NCBI GenBank assembly: GCA_030614245.1
Contig: JAUWKK010000049.1
Location: 1-11,614, forward strand
From: Planctomycetota bacterium
GTDB lineage: Bacteria > Planctomycetota > PUPC01 > JABMSA01 > JAUWKK01
Length of the DNA: 11,614 bases
Reading direction: 5' to 3'
Positions 1-6,252 of this stretch are shown here, in pieces; within the stretch, counting starts at the first letter, position 1, and every line of letters begins with the position of its first letter. Below the pieces are notes generated by a model, which did not search any database, was not told where the DNA came from, and saw nothing but the letters and a program-made list of their open reading frames with translations. A program made the position numbers and the translations under genes.

Positions 1-60
1 CAGCTTGCGCGCGATTCGGGTTGAAAACATCATTGCCTCTGCATCACGGTTGTCCAGCAT
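1..60 (-). CDS. possible 5' end of a leftward gene, cut by window edge
   Basis: On the minus strand an ATG at position 60 opens a frame with no stop to the window edge; the peptide begins MLDNRDAEAMMF and continues STRIARKL. Codon choice looks plausible for coding, and a leftward gene here would be divergent from the lptF promoter at 101-129. Only 20 codons are visible, no family can be recognised, and the sequence just before the ATG has no well-spaced ribosome binding site. The frame also stays open upstream, so the true start is uncertain. It may be chance. Confidence 0.3.
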   Translation of the reverse strand, partial: MLDNRDAEAMMFSTRIARKL

Positions 61-100
61 ACCCCATGATCTGGATACAGACTCGTCCGTGTGAAAGTTT

Positions 101-129
101 TTGATTCGATTACACTTCGGTGGTAGAAT
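101..129 (+). promoter_or_regulatory. sigma70-like promoter upstream of lptF
   Basis: TTGATT (101-106), a 17-base spacer, then TAGAAT (124-129), preceded by TG at 121-122 as in an extended -10 element. The -35 matches consensus at 4 of 6 and the -10 at 5 of 6. Transcription would start near 136 and leave a leader of about 218 bases containing the composite repeat at 190-341. It is the best promoter visible ahead of the Lpt and ABC genes. Prediction only. Confidence 0.55.
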
Positions 130-189
130 TCCGCTGGAATAGCCGCCCGTCAGGTCAGATGCCGCGGCCCTGTTGCGCGCATCGAAACT

Positions 190-341
190 ATGTGGAGCAG
201 CCTTTCCAGGCTGTAGATGTCATGCTGAGCGCTGAGCGAAGCATCTCTTAGGATTTGAAGGTTCACTAAGCCAAAGATTCTTCGCTTCGCTCAGAATGAC
301 GTGGAAGCGGATGAACAACTGGCAGACCTGCCCGGCCCACA
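190..341 (+). repeat. composite repeat copy A (outer double-hairpin element carrying an inner element)
   Basis: The left arm (190-213) is identical over 24 bases to 11523-11546 and contains the hairpin CAGCCT-ttcc-AGGCTG. The right arm (about 313-341, containing CTGGCAG and ending in CCCACAG) resembles the right arm of the uninterrupted copy at 11551-11580. Between the arms lies an 82-base inner element (219-300) plus a short GTGGAAGCGGATGA spacer. The same arrangement recurs at 1479-1635. The AGAGG that serves as lptF's ribosome binding site sits right at its end (341-345). Confidence 0.8.
219..300 (+). repeat. inner palindromic element, copy A (MITE-like)
   Basis: Starts GTCATGCTGAGCG and ends CGCTCAGAATGAC. 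The two ends are imperfect inverted repeats of about 26 bases, so the element can fold into a long hairpin. It is 82 bases long, the same as copy B at 1507-1588. It has no coding capacity. It looks like a non-autonomous mobile or repetitive extragenic palindromic unit. Confidence 0.75.
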
Positions 342-353
342 GAGGTTTTTTTC

Positions 354-1475
354 GTGCTCCGGATTCTTCCGCTTTATGTTTTTCGTGAGCTCGTCGAGGT
401 GTTTGTGGTGACGCTCGTGGCTCTGACGTTCCTGCTGCCGCTCGCGCAGGTTGTCGGTTACGTCCGCGACGGGCTGCCGGCTTACACCGTGCTCATACTG
501 ATGACCTACGCCGTGCCTCACATGCTGCAATGGACGGTTCCTGCGGCTCTCCTGATGGCGTGCGTGACGGCTTATGGGCGGCTGGCTGCCGATAACGAGG
601 TACTGGCGATGCGCGCATCCGGCATTCACCCGTTCAAACTCGTTTTCCCGGCGCTCGTCCTGGCAGCCGCTGCCGTGGCGCTCGGGATATATCTCAACTC
701 GAACGTCGTGCCCAATTGCCACATGGCAAAGAAGCGCGCGAAGCACAAGATGGCTTTTGACGCAATTGAGGACATGTCGATACCTGCCCGCCGTGGCGGG
801 CCTGACGCAACAACCATCCAGATCAACGAGTTTCGGATCACGTACGAGGAACTGAAAGACAAGAAGATGCACGGCGTCGTGGTGCATTGGCGCAATGCAG
901 AGGGCCACGTTGAGGTCATCAAGGCCAAATGGGCGGTCATTCGGGTCGATCTCGAAAAGCGGATCGTTGAGGTCCAATTGCACACAGGAAAGATAAGTTG
1001 GATCGATAAGGAGCACCCGTACAACCCCGAGATGGAGTTCGACGAGTACGCGCTGGGCGTGGAGTTGAGCAAGGTTCAGACGGAGGTGGTTCGCGGCCCC
1101 TCGGACAGGACCACTGCAGAATTGAAGAAGATACTGCGCAAGGGTTGCAGCCTCTACGATCCTAAGAGACTCATGGACGAAAACAGCCGACGGGAGATAG
1201 AGTCGGTAATCAGCCGCCGCCGCGCGATGGCGTGGGCTTCGCTGCCATTCTTCCTGATAGGCGTGCCGCTCGGGCTGATCACACGGCGCGGCAAGAAGCT
1301 GGTCGCCTTCGTCGTCAGCCTCGGGGTGGTCCTGGCGTTCTATCCGATGTTGCTGCTGGGCGAAGGTATCGCCCTCAAGGGCTATTTGCCTGCTTGGGTA
1401 GCCCTTCCCGTGTGCGACGTGGCTATTGGAGTTCTCGGTGTTGCCCTGATGGCCAAGTATGTCTGGAGGCGCTGA
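354..1475 (+). CDS. lptF: LptF/LptG-family permease (LPS export), first copy
   Basis: Inner-membrane permease of the YjgP/YjgQ family. In the known Lpt system, LptF and LptG pair with the ATPase LptB to extract lipopolysaccharide and pass it to the LptC/LptA bridge. The 373-residue protein has the family layout: N-terminal helices at about 13-35, 45-75 and 98-120, a cytoplasmic loop GRLAADNEVLAMRASG (75-90), a soluble central region for the periplasmic beta-jellyroll (about 120-290), then three C-terminal helices. Start is GTG with AGAGG 8 bases upstream. The LptF versus LptG assignment rests mainly on gene order. Residues 144-151 (PARRGGPD) are encoded by a palindrome of the kind scattered through the window, so the central domain may carry a repeat-derived insertion. 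No lptB lies nearby. Confidence 0.88.
   Translation: MLRILPLYVFRELVEVFVVTLVALTFLLPLAQVVGYVRDGLPAYTVLILMTYAVPHMLQWTVPAALLMACVTAYGRLAADNEVLAMRASGIHPFKLVFPALVLAAAAVALGIYLNSNVVPNCHMAKKRAKHKMAFDAIEDMSIPARRGGPDATTIQINEFRITYEELKDKKMHGVVVHWRNAEGHVEVIKAKWAVIRVDLEKRIVEVQLHTGKISWIDKEHPYNPEMEFDEYALGVELSKVQTEVVRGPSDRTTAELKKILRKGCSLYDPKRLMDENSRREIESVISRRRAMAWASLPFFLIGVPLGLITRRGKKLVAFVVSLGVVLAFYPMLLLGEGIALKGYLPAWVALPVCDVAIGVLGVALMAKYVWRR
786..801 (+). repeat. CCCGCC-type palindrome inside lptF
   Basis: GCCCGCC-gt-GGCGGGC is a perfect 7-bp stem. It lies in frame and encodes the core of PARRGGPD in the periplasmic domain of LptF. It matches the palindromes in the gap after the kinase gene (10641, 10710, 10783) apart from the loop bases, which suggests insertion of a mobile palindrome into coding sequence rather than chance. 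Confidence 0.6.
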
Positions 1476-1478
1476 GTC

Positions 1479-1635
1479 TGTGAAGCAGGCTTTCAGGTCC
1501 GCTGATGTCATGCTGAGCGTTGAGCGAAGCATCTTTCACGATTTGAACGATCATCCTGCCAAAGATACTTCGATTCGCTGAGAATGACGTGGAAGCGGAT
1601 GATTAATTGGCAGACTGAGAGATTGTTGCCCACAT
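1479..1635 (+). repeat. composite repeat copy B between lptF and lptG
   Basis: Begins 3 bases after the lptF stop codon and fills nearly the whole gap to lptG. The left arm (TGTGAAGCAGGCTTTCAGG, 1479-1497) and right arm (TTAATTGGCAGACTGAG, from 1603, ending CCCACAT) are variants of the outer element at 11523-11580. The inner 82-base element sits between them, followed by the same GTGGAAGCGGATGA spacer as copy A. lptG's ribosome binding site AGGAA (1636-1640) directly follows. Confidence 0.78.
1507..1588 (+). repeat. inner palindromic element, copy B
   Basis: The first 31 bases of the conserved block (1504-1534) differ from copy A (216-246) at one position, and the right end differs at a few. 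The middle has diverged more, which is what folding constraint on the two arms would give. Length is 82 bases, as in copy A. Confidence 0.75.
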
Positions 1636-1648
1636 AGGAAGCCAAGAA

Positions 1649-2731
1649 GTGTTCCGCCGTCTAGATCGATACGTACTTCGCACGTTTATAGGGCCGTTCG
1701 TGCTGGCCTCGCTGTTTGCGGTGGGGATATATGCCATCATCGAGACGGCTGAGAAGCTGGAAGATGTACTGCAAAACTACAGCGGATTCACGGAAGTAGT
1801 CGCCTTCCTGTCACGGTACCATCTTTATAGGCTGCCGATACTAATGCCGAAGCTCGCCTACGCGATAACTATGATCGCTGTGGCAATAGCTCTTGTCAGG
1901 CTGGCGAGGCATAACGAGCTGCTGGCTATGAAGGCCCTTGGGCTGAATCTCCAGCGTGTCGTATTGCCGTTAGTGGTCGCATCTTTCGTCATCGCGCTCT
2001 CCCTGGGCGTATTGCAGGAGGCGATGCTGCCGCACGTGGCCGGGAAGATCAGGGACACGGACATGAAAGGCGGCAGCGAGGATGACCCGCACGTCTACAG
2101 GGACGTGATGGTACGCGATTCGCGCGGCAATGTGCTCGTCGTGCAGACCTATCACTCGAAACAGCACGAGTTTGCCGATGCCGAGTGGATGGAAGCAAAT
2201 CGGCCTGAGAATCAGCAAGTCGTAACGCGCGTGAAATCCGGGCGTTACGACCGCTATAACAAAGTGTGGCTGATGACGGGAGCGCGACAGTTTCGTATCG
2301 GACGCGGATTGAAAACCGTCCCCTTTACGGACGAAATCTGGGAAACGGACCTGATGCCCCGGCACTTCACTGAAAAGAGGGTCATATTCGAGCTTGTGAC
2401 TACGGGCAAGTTATTCGAGATGGCCGGGCAGATACCCGGACTGGAGCGCAAGCTCTGGGTACTCATCCACAGCCGGTTTGCATTTCCGTTCACCATAGTA
2501 GCCCTCGTGCTGGTCGGCTTGCCCTTTGTTGTCAGGGACGACGTTCACGGCGCCATGCTGGGTGTGGGCGTGGCGGTGTTGATCTGTGTGCTGTTCTACG
2601 GGATCCACATAATGTTGATCGATCTGGGAGAAAGATCACCGCTGGGGCTTCCACCGTGGCTTCCCGGATGGGGCAGCACCGGTCTATTCACCGCGCTGGG
2701 CATCTATCAGTTCCGAAGGATCGGCAAGTGA
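1649..2731 (+). CDS. lptG: LptF/LptG-family permease (LPS export), second copy
   Basis: Second YjgP/YjgQ-family permease, 360 residues, the expected partner of the upstream gene in an LptB2FG-type complex. Helices lie at about 12-32, 65-85 and 103-122, with the conserved cytoplasmic segment LARHNELLAMKALG at 85-98, directly comparable to GRLAADNEVLAMRASG in the first copy. A periplasmic domain spans roughly 125-270 and three helices close the protein. Start is GTG at 1649 with AGGAA 8 bases upstream. The two paralogues are clearly diverged, so they are the usual ancient LptF/LptG pair and not a recent tandem duplication, even though the repeats in front of them are nearly identical. The stop codon overlaps the next start (GTGA), which suggests translational coupling to the binding-protein gene. 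Confidence 0.87.
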   Translation: MFRRLDRYVLRTFIGPFVLASLFAVGIYAIIETAEKLEDVLQNYSGFTEVVAFLSRYHLYRLPILMPKLAYAITMIAVAIALVRLARHNELLAMKALGLNLQRVVLPLVVASFVIALSLGVLQEAMLPHVAGKIRDTDMKGGSEDDPHVYRDVMVRDSRGNVLVVQTYHSKQHEFADAEWMEANRPENQQVVTRVKSGRYDRYNKVWLMTGARQFRIGRGLKTVPFTDEIWETDLMPRHFTEKRVIFELVTTGKLFEMAGQIPGLERKLWVLIHSRFAFPFTIVALVLVGLPFVVRDDVHGAMLGVGVAVLICVLFYGIHIMLIDLGERSPLGLPPWLPGWGSTGLFTALGIYQFRRIGK

Positions 2732-4128
2732 GCTTCCTCCTCCGACTTCTCTCTGCTGCATTTGCGGTGTTCATCTCGATCGCTTCGACCCCGGCTGCGT
2801 CATTGGCAGGCCCGCCTGCGATTCTGGCAGGCGAGACTATAACCTTCCGCGTCGTCTCGGATTATCCGCCGTGCGTCAAAGCACTGATAGACGAGACCGC
2901 CGATGCGTTTCGCCGCGAGCATCCTGGCATCGACCTCCGCGTCGAATACCGTTCCGCCGCCGGCCGGCGCCTGTTGAACGAGATCTACGCAGGCAGCAGT
3001 GCCGACGTGATAGACGTTCCCGCGCGGATTGCGGTCGAACTTGCCGTGCGCGGTGCCGTCATCATGCCGGAACTCGAGCCGGGCGCCTTCCATGCCGACG
3101 TGGCTGACGCCTGCCGGCTGGCCGACCTCGTGGACGAGACACAGAAGCCCCGGTATGCCGGCGTCCCGTGGCTGGCCGATACTATCCAGCTAATCTACAA
3201 TGCTGACTTGCTCGACACTCCCCCGCTGCTCGGCGGCGATCTGCCCAGGACATGCAAGCGCCTCTCCCGCGAGCAACCGGCCGCAGCCGCGCCGCCGTTT
3301 CCCATCGGCTTCGCCGCCGCACCGCAGGATGTCTGCCGCTCTTTCGCAGTCATGCTTTACCGCCAGGACGCGAGTTTCCTCGGCAAGAGGCCCGAGACCG
3401 GCACGTGGAAGTCGGACATCAACCTCGAAGCGGGGCAGAATGCCCTCAAGACATTGATGGAACTGCGACCATTCTTCCCGCCCGACGCCCACCTGATGAC
3501 GCGCGAGCAACTGCTCAGGCTATTCGCCGACGGCGATGTAGCGATGATATTCGGCTCGATGACCGATCTGCACACCATACGGAAGCTTGCGCCGCAACTG
3601 AACGCGCAGACGGCCGCAGTCCCCCTGGGAGAGGGAACAAGCTGCGCAGCCGAGATTCACATCCTGGTAACGCCCAAGGGCCGGCAAACGCAAGCCGGTG
3701 CAAAACTCGTGAGCTTTCTTACCGGGCCGAAGGGGCAGCGGCTGATAATGACCGGCGGGAGTACGGGCCGCCCGGCAGCCCTGCCCGTACTGCGTGGGCT
3801 CGCCGCCGACGACTGGTACGCGCGGAATCCGCTCTACCGGCCCTTCGCCCACGGGCTTCGCGACTGCAAGCCGGCCGTCCCGACCACCACGTGGCAGAGC
3901 GTCAACGACCGCGTGCTGGGCAAGATGCTCTCGCGCATCCTGGCGGGTGAGATTCCGGCCGATGAGGGCCTCGAGCAGGCCGATATCGCTGCAAATCACG
4001 TGCTGTCTTCATATTACGGCCAGATGACCGACCCCACGTGGGCGCAGATATTGGGTATGCCGATGGTCATCGTCCTCTTTATTGCCCTGTTTGTTTCCAC
4101 GGCAGCCGTGATCAGCCATCGTGGATGA
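2728..4128 (+). CDS. extracellular solute-binding protein with C-terminal membrane helix
   Basis: Likely family 1 (carbohydrate/iron type) ABC importer binding protein, 466 residues. I chose the GTG at 2728, which overlaps the lptG stop and has GAAGGA at 2715-2720, over an in-frame ATG at 2656 lying inside lptG. The start gives a clean Sec signal peptide: MSFLLRLLSAAFAVF core with likely cleavage after ASLA (about residue 27) and no lipobox cysteine. The mature part has typical binding-protein features: PGIDLRVEYRS, DVIDVPARIAVELAVRG, YAGVPWLADTIQLIYNADLL, FADGDVAMIFGSM and LVSFLTGPKGQRLIM. Residues about 441-462 form a strongly hydrophobic helix followed by SHRG, so the protein appears anchored at both stages of export. 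Six cysteines lie in the predicted exported part. The ligand cannot be read from sequence. The neighbouring permease is its likely partner. Confidence 0.8.
   Translation: MSFLLRLLSAAFAVFISIASTPAASLAGPPAILAGETITFRVVSDYPPCVKALIDETADAFRREHPGIDLRVEYRSAAGRRLLNEIYAGSSADVIDVPARIAVELAVRGAVIMPELEPGAFHADVADACRLADLVDETQKPRYAGVPWLADTIQLIYNADLLDTPPLLGGDLPRTCKRLSREQPAAAAPPFPIGFAAAPQDVCRSFAVMLYRQDASFLGKRPETGTWKSDINLEAGQNALKTLMELRPFFPPDAHLMTREQLLRLFADGDVAMIFGSMTDLHTIRKLAPQLNAQTAAVPLGEGTSCAAEIHILVTPKGRQTQAGAKLVSFLTGPKGQRLIMTGGSTGRPAALPVLRGLAADDWYARNPLYRPFAHGLRDCKPAVPTTTWQSVNDRVLGKMLSRILAGEIPADEGLEQADIAANHVLSSYYGQMTDPTWAQILGMPMVIVLFIALFVSTAAVISHRG
2806..2819 (+). repeat. short palindrome just after the signal peptide of the binding protein
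   Basis: GCAGGC-cc-GCCTGC, a 6-bp stem with a 2-base loop, encodes AGPPA at residues 27-31, exactly where the signal peptide ends. GCAGGC recurs at 2827-2832. The sequence resembles the GGCAGGCCTGCC palindrome at 6029-6040. It may be a repeat-derived insertion at a tolerant site, or chance in GC-rich coding sequence. Confidence 0.35.
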
Positions 4129-4129
4129 C

Positions 4130-4134
4130 GGAGG
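4130..4134 (+). promoter_or_regulatory. ribosome binding site deciding the permease start
   Basis: GGAGG lies 5 bases before the GTG at 4140. The competing ATG at 4125 overlaps the upstream stop codon (ATGA) but has no Shine-Dalgarno match before it. This favours 4140, although coupled initiation at 4125 remains possible. Confidence 0.5.
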
Positions 4135-4139
4135 CGCCC

Positions 4140-5963
4140 GTGCCCGACGATCTGGTGCTCATCCCGCCGCAGTCGAGACGCCGCTGGATATTCAGGCCAT
4201 ACGGTTTCCTGCTGCCTGCACTCGTCGTGATGGTGCCGCTGGTGTTCGTGCCGTGCATCTGGGCGGCGCTGGTGAGCGTGCAGGACTACGACGCTTTCGA
4301 GCGGACGGGCAAGTTCATCTGGCTGGGGAACTTCGTCTCCGCCCTCAGCGGTCCGCTGTTCCTGCGGGCCGTGCTGCACACGTTGTATTTCGATGCAGTC
4401 TTCGTGCCGGGCACGCTGCTGGTATCATCAGTGCTGGCGATTCTGCTGCATTGGAGGCGTCGCAGGGGAGCGCTCCTCGAGGCCGTGCTGTACGCGTCCT
4501 TCTTTGTCTCGCTGGTCGCCTCGGGGATCGCCTGGCGGACGAGGTATCGTCCGGACGGCGGCTTGATCAACGGTCTGCTCATGCTGGCAGGTTGTGAGCC
4601 GGTCGATTTCCTGCACGAACCACACTTGGTGCTGCCGTCGATCGCGATAATGAACATCTGGCGGTGGTTCCCGATATGCACGGTCATTCTATATGCCGGG
4701 CTTCGCCGCATCCCCGGAGATGTCCGCGAGCAGGCGTTGATCGACGGCGCAACGCGTTTCGGGGTCACCCGGCACGTGACCTTCCCGATGATGCGCAGGC
4801 CCGGAATGATATGCGCGGTCCTGCTCATCGTCATCTCGTTACGAGGGTTCGAAGATGTCTACGTGATGAGCCGGGACGGCGGCCCGGCCACGTGGGCCAT
4901 CACTGTGCCGTTCCTGATGTACCGCACGTCTATCGAGCAGTTCGACCTGGGCCCGGCCATGAGTATAGCCATAATGCTGGCGTTCATCATCGGGCTGTTC
5001 GTCTTTTTGCTGTTCGCAATGTGCAAGAGCCACTTCGTGCCTGCCCGCGGAGGCCGGGTGCCGGAGAAGGATGCAACGCCGAATGGACACAGACACTTTT
5101 ATTCTAATCGGGCAGGGGCATGCACGTCGATTGCTATTGGACTGGCGCTGACAGTCGGAACGATAGCGGCTCTCGTGCCGCTGTACGCGCTCGTTTCGAC
5201 GGCGATGAATCCCTCGGGAGACTGGGCGTGGGGCATCCAGGGGCTGTGGCCAAAACGGTGGGATGCTTCAGCTCTTGCTGGTGTGCTTGGTGGTCTCGGC
5301 GGCGGCCGGGCGCTGCTAAACGGGCTGCTGGTGGCCGTTCCGGCTGCTGCGGTCGGCCTCGTCGTCTGCACGCCGGCGGCGTATGCTATGGGCGTGAAAA
5401 GCTTCTTCGGCGGCGCCTCGCTTCGCAGGGCCGTCATCCTCGCCGCGGCCGTATCGCCGATTCTCTACATAGCAGGCACGTGGCGGGTGGCCGCTGCACT
5501 GCACCTCTGGAATACCCGCTTGGTCGTTTTCTTAATAATGCTCGCACACCCGATGGTCATCCTGGCGCTCAAGGCTTACATACGCAGTCTGCCGCCGGAC
5601 ATGCTCGATGCCGCGCGATTGGACGGCCTCTCGGATATCGGCATCCTGAAGACCGTGGTGCTGCCGCTGATCAGGCGCGGCCTGGTGGCTGCCGGGGTTA
5701 TGCTGTTCGTCATCGCGTGGAATACCCTGAGCGTGCCGCTGGCACTGGTCAACTCATCAGACAAGCAAATGCCGGCGGCGTTCGCAGCGGAGCTCGCGCG
5801 TGAGCCGTGGCTTCCCTGGCCGCAGGTCGCCTCGGCCGCGCTCCTGACGGCGCTGCCGGTGCTCGCCGTCTTTCTGCTCTGCCATCGCCTGCTGCTGGGC
5901 GAGGCCGCCGACTGGGCCGAAGGCAAGTATCCCGAGGGCCGCCAGAATCGCGGACAGGGCTGA
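4140..5963 (+). CDS. fused two-domain ABC transporter permease (MalF-like plus MalG-like)
   Basis: A single 607-residue polypeptide carrying both transmembrane subunits of a type I ABC importer. These are normally two proteins of about 300 and 280 residues. Each half has its own cytoplasmic EAA loop, the contact point for the ATPase: EQALIDGATRFGV starting near residue 197 and DAARLDGLSDIGIL starting near residue 490. Both keep the invariant glycine. The N-half resembles MalF/UgpA types (YGFLLPALVVMVPLVFVPC at the start). The C-half resembles MalG/UgpE types (VPLYALVSTAMNPSGDW). The linker falls at about 300-325 and contains PARGGR. The start is GTG 4140 because of GGAGG; ATG 4125 would add five residues. 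No MalK/UgpC-type ATPase is nearby, so a shared ATPase elsewhere is expected. Partner: the anchored binding protein immediately upstream. Confidence 0.82.
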   Translation: MPDDLVLIPPQSRRRWIFRPYGFLLPALVVMVPLVFVPCIWAALVSVQDYDAFERTGKFIWLGNFVSALSGPLFLRAVLHTLYFDAVFVPGTLLVSSVLAILLHWRRRRGALLEAVLYASFFVSLVASGIAWRTRYRPDGGLINGLLMLAGCEPVDFLHEPHLVLPSIAIMNIWRWFPICTVILYAGLRRIPGDVREQALIDGATRFGVTRHVTFPMMRRPGMICAVLLIVISLRGFEDVYVMSRDGGPATWAITVPFLMYRTSIEQFDLGPAMSIAIMLAFIIGLFVFLLFAMCKSHFVPARGGRVPEKDATPNGHRHFYSNRAGACTSIAIGLALTVGTIAALVPLYALVSTAMNPSGDWAWGIQGLWPKRWDASALAGVLGGLGGGRALLNGLLVAVPAAAVGLVVCTPAAYAMGVKSFFGGASLRRAVILAAAVSPILYIAGTWRVAAALHLWNTRLVVFLIMLAHPMVILALKAYIRSLPPDMLDAARLDGLSDIGILKTVVLPLIRRGLVAAGVMLFVIAWNTLSVPLALVNSSDKQMPAAFAAELAREPWLPWPQVASAALLTALPVLAVFLLCHRLLLGEAADWAEGKYPEGRQNRGQG

Positions 5964-5974
5964 AGACGAGCAAG

Positions 5975-6074
5975 CCCCGTGGGGCAGGCCATGCCATAGG
6001 CAGGCATGCTTTCAGCCCTCCGCAGGCGGGCAGGCCTGCCAATCAATCAGCAGGCCTGGAAAGGCTGCTCCACG
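5975..6074 (-). repeat. outer repeat, inverted copy, interrupted by two short palindromic inserts
   Basis: Read on the minus strand this is the 11523-11580 element: its arm at 6051-6073 matches the 190-213 arm except for one extra base, and GTGGGGCAGGC (5979-5989) matches the other arm. Two inserts interrupt it: about 20 bases at 5990-6009 (CATGCC...GGCATG hairpin) and about 18 bases at 6018-6035. The second, read on the minus strand, starts CCTGCCCGCCTGCGGAG, a member of the CCTGCCCGCC palindrome family. The perfect 12-base palindrome GGCAGGCCTGCC (6029-6040) spans its junction. Confidence 0.72.
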
Positions 6075-6082
6075 AATTCGAT

Positions 6083-6111
6083 TTGACAGTCTTCCAGATT
6101 GCCCGTATAAT
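6083..6111 (+). promoter_or_regulatory. perfect-consensus sigma70 promoter upstream of the R-M genes
   Basis: TTGACA (6083-6088), exactly 17 bases, then TATAAT (6106-6111): 12 of 12 consensus bases at optimal spacing. Transcription would begin near 6118, about 135 bases before the methyltransferase start. It lies just outside the interrupted repeat. A promoter this strong is unusual for a restriction-modification unit unless something dampens it, and a terminator-like hairpin follows. Confidence 0.75.
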
Positions 6112-6146
6112 CGATGTTGGGCGGCATTTTCGCTGAGAATCGTAAT

Positions 6147-6169
6147 GGGCGCTTTTGGCGCCCTTTATT
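6147..6169 (+). terminator. intrinsic-terminator-like hairpin in the R-M leader
   Basis: GGGCGC (6147-6152), loop TTTTG, GCGCCC (6158-6163), then TTTATT. A perfect 6-bp GC stem followed by a T-rich run. It lies about 30-50 bases after the predicted start of the 6083-6111 promoter. It can end transcripts coming from the permease operon, or attenuate or prematurely end transcripts from the R-M promoter. GGGCG at 6119-6123 could pair with CGCCC at 6159-6163 as a competing fold. Confidence 0.6.
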
Positions 6170-6237
6170 CTGGTAGCATTCGTAGGGTGTTGATCTTTCG
6201 GGAGCCAGATACTATGATGCGGAAAAGCCCGGAAGAT

Positions 6238-6242
6238 GGAGG
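6238..6242 (+). promoter_or_regulatory. ribosome binding site fixing the methyltransferase start
   Basis: GGAGG sits 10 bases before ATG 6253. Farther upstream in-frame ATGs at 6145, 6214 and 6217 lack a comparable site, and 6145 falls in the terminator-like hairpin. Confidence 0.6.
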
Positions 6243-6252
6243 ACCTACCAAC

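Noticed and set aside
291..1532. 413-codon open frame on the minus strand opposite lptF
   Set aside because: It is a shadow of the strongly conserved LptF reading frame; its translation is low-complexity (His, Arg, Gln rich), has no recognisable domain and runs into the repeat.
3252..3950. 232-codon + strand frame overlapping the binding protein
   Set aside because: Arg/Pro-rich translation typical of an alternate frame in GC-rich DNA, embedded in a well-supported gene.
6145..6252. Upstream extension of the methyltransferase to ATG 6145
   Set aside because: That ATG lies in the terminator-like stem without a ribosome binding site; ATG 6253 has GGAGG at good spacing and the conserved protein starts after it.
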